A stretch of 5,879 nucleotides of DNA, from positions 1-5,879 of the forward strand of contig DADT01000054.1 of NCBI GenBank assembly GCA_002495065.1. Direction: 5' to 3'. Each line of letters begins with the position of its first letter. The first letter of the stretch is position 1. Of the stretch, positions 4,164-5,879 are shown in pieces. This DNA comes from Methanoregula sp. UBA471. GTDB lineage: Archaea > Halobacteriota > Methanomicrobia > Methanomicrobiales > Methanospirillaceae. The notes under the pieces are model-generated. The model did no database searches. It saw only the letters and a list, made by a program, of their open reading frames with translations, and had not been told where the DNA came from. The position numbers were made by a program, and so were the translations under genes.

Positions 4164-5879
4164 CTAATTCATGCGGAACTTCTCAATCATCTTCCGGCTG
4201 CGCCCTGCCATCTCCGCAAGTTCTGCCGATGCGCTCGCAATCTCCTCGGTCGAAGCACTGGTCTCCTCGGCAAGGGCAGCCATATCCTCCATCCGCTGCT
4301 GGTTATCATTGGTCAGGGTCGAAACAGATTCTATACCGGTCATAAGCGTAGTGGTAGCCTTCGCCTGGTCTTCTGTTGCCCTGGTGATCTCAGTAACCCC
4401 AAGCGATACAATATTTGCCTCGGCAACGATCAGGTTGAGTGATTCGACAGTCCTGTTGACACTGTCGATGCCCGTTTTAATCTCTGCAAAGGAGGTTTTC
4501 ATCGAACCGGCAGTCTGTTCACTCTTCTGCTGGATACCTTTGATAAGGCTCTCGATCTGGCTGCTCGCTTTTTTGGATTCACCGGCAAGATTCTTGACTT
4601 CGCCCGCGACCACGGCAAAACCGCGCCCGTGTTCACCGGCTCTCGCAGCTTCGATCGCTGCATTGAGTGCCAGGAGGTTCGTCTGGTTGGCTATATCCGT
4701 GATAAGGTTCACAATCTTTGAGATTGCACGCATCTGTTCATTCAGTGCGGTAATGTCATCCATACTCTGTCGGGAAATCTTCTCCACGTTCTGCATTTTG
4801 ATGGTCGCGATCCTGCCGATCTCAGCCGCCTGTGCACCTTCCGATGACGCCTTTTCAGCATGGGTCATTACTTCGTGGGAAGAACTGGCTATCTCTTCGA
4901 TTGATGCCGAGATATCTGAGATTTCCGATGATATCTTCTCAACATTTGTCAGCTGCAGTTTGGAATTATCCGCTGCTTTCTGGGACGATATGGCAACCTG
5001 CTCCGTTGCCTTGGCAATTTCTTCCGTGCTCCTGATCGTGTCATTGATCGTCGCGTCGAGTTTAGCCATCGCCTGTGTCAGCTCCGATAACACGGCATTT
5101 ATTGAATCGACGGCCTTATTATAGTCCGTTTTGAGCCTGGCCAGAGGATCTGCGTCATCGACGCTTACATGATATGTCAGATCACCGGCCGCGATCTTTG
5201 CCAGTGCAGTCTGGAGTTCTGAGGCACTCGCGGTAAGGAGCTCCGCATTAGCCCGGGCCTCCTCCATCATCCCGTTGATCTTTGCTTCCTGCTCCCTCTG
5301 TTTTGTAATGTCAGTATACACACACACGATGGTCTGGAGATTCCCTTTCGGATCAACCATCGGGATACCATACTGGTTAAGGATACGGACACCGGTCGGG
5401 AATTCAATTTTGATCTCGCCAAAACTCCTTTTTTGTTCCTGGAGGACTTTTTTGAGCCCTTCACCATGCTGTTCCAGAATCTTGAAATCTTTCGCGCTCA
5501 TGCCGATAAGCCGATCCCTGGCAAGTCCGGTCAGGGCAATGTAGGCATCGTTAACCATGATGATCTTGAATCCGGTATTCATCAGCATAATCGGCATCGG
5601 GTTCTGGCTGACTATAATATCTGAACGCAGTTTGAGGAGAGCAACTTCGTCCATTTTCTTTTGGAGTTCCTGCTGGCTCGTCCGCTGGTCGGTGACCTCG
5701 TTGTAGACAAAGAGGAGATTGGTGATCTCATTTTTAGCATTCAGGATGGGCATTACATACTGCTCAAGAATGTGTGTGCCGCTGGGAAGTTCTACCGTGA
5801 CCTCTCCGAATGCACGGCGTTTCTTCTCGATCGCAACCCGTGCACCTTCTCCTTTTTGTTCGAGGATTTTGACTTCCCG
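4164..5879 (-). CDS. Methyl-accepting chemotaxis protein with tandem PAS domains (N-terminus beyond window)
   Basis: The frame is open to the right edge, so 571 C-terminal residues are seen and the true start is outside; the ATG at 5751-5753 lies inside a PAS domain. Visible order: C-terminal part of PAS A (1-65), linker, complete PAS B (about 80-193), a HAMP-like segment (about 212-268, with G232-D-L and D244-P-L), then the MCP signalling coiled coil. The conserved hairpin tip is at 396-425 (I-A-N-Q-T-N-L-L-A-L-N-A-A-I-E-A-A-R, then G-R-G-F-A-V-V-A), which contacts CheA and CheW. Methylation-site consensus sequences occur at E328/E329, E538/E539 and E545/E546, the expected CheR targets. No membrane helix lies in the visible part, and no C-terminal CheR-tethering pentapeptide is present. 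PAS A and PAS B are close duplicates. It controls the archaellum motor through CheA/CheY encoded elsewhere; the ligand is unknown. cheR follows it. Confidence 0.95.
   Translation of the reverse strand, partial: REVKILEQKGEGARVAIEKKRRAFGEVTVELPSGTHILEQYVMPILNAKNEITNLLFVYNEVTDQRTSQQELQKKMDEVALLKLRSDIIVSQNPMPIMLMNTGFKIIMVNDAYIALTGLARDRLIGMSAKDFKILEQHGEGLKKVLQEQKRSFGEIKIEFPTGVRILNQYGIPMVDPKGNLQTIVCVYTDITKQREQEAKINGMMEEARANAELLTASASELQTALAKIAAGDLTYHVSVDDADPLARLKTDYNKAVDSINAVLSELTQAMAKLDATINDTIRSTEEIAKATEQVAISSQKAADNSKLQLTNVEKISSEISDISASIEEIASSSHEVMTHAEKASSEGAQAAEIGRIATIKMQNVEKISRQSMDDITALNEQMRAISKIVNLITDIANQTNLLALNAAIEAARAGEHGRGFAVVAGEVKNLAGESKKASSQIESLIKGIQQKSEQTAGSMKTSFAEIKTGIDSVNRTVESLNLIVAEANIVSLGVTEITRATEDQAKATTTLMTGIESVSTLTNDNQQRMEDMAALAEETSASTEEIASASAELAEMAGRSRKMIEKFRMN

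Noticed and set aside
4171..5124. Long plus-strand open frame (317 codons) opposite the receptor gene
   Set aside because: It is exactly antisense to the MCP coiled coil; its Ser/Ala/Ile-rich low-complexity product is what the reverse of Ala/Glu/Ser codons gives. The minus-strand frame has clear family motifs.
5751..5753. ATG as the receptor start codon
   Set aside because: The frame stays open to 5879, and the upstream residues match the second PAS domain closely, so this Met is internal.

Overview
The window most resembles an archaeal chromosome, probably a motile methanogen of the Methanomicrobiales type. This is inference from several things seen together: moderate GC with AT-rich spacers, TATA-like boxes at the right distance from starts, an AGGTGA ribosome site ahead of a TTG start, oligo-T tracts after stops, a small TPR protein, and a PAS/HAMP/MCP receptor beside cheR. 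No 16S, methanogenesis or replication gene is present to prove it.

Layout. Positions 1-285 hold no convincing gene; they carry two copies of a short GC-rich repeat and a GC-rich hairpin. On the minus strand, 690 down to 286 encodes two tiny single-span membrane proteins, 18 nt apart, that resemble each other. A divergent spacer (691-926) separates them from a plus-strand pair: an unrecognised 358-residue soluble protein (927-2003) and a four-repeat TPR protein (2042-2497). A 204-nt spacer leads to a plus-strand 85-residue protein with two membrane helices (2702-2959), possibly read from a leaderless message. Positions 2960-3280 are a convergent spacer with two GC-rich foldable blocks and a terminator-like hairpin for the gene on the other strand. 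The rest is minus strand: a chemoreceptor whose N-terminus runs off the right edge (4164-5879), then the receptor methyltransferase CheR (3281-4075).

How the genes work together. The receptor and cheR form a sensible unit: the receptor's signalling helices carry at least three sequences fitting the classical methylation-site consensus, which CheR would methylate for adaptation. The visible receptor has two closely similar PAS modules in tandem, so sensing is probably intracellular or redox/ligand based. CheA, CheW, CheB and CheY are not in the window. The 358-residue protein and the TPR protein may be co-transcribed, but their function cannot be read from sequence.

No clear new defence, mobile or CRISPR system is visible. 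The most unusual items are the paired small membrane proteins, the unrecognised 358-residue protein with its TPR neighbour, and the GC-rich intergenic structures.
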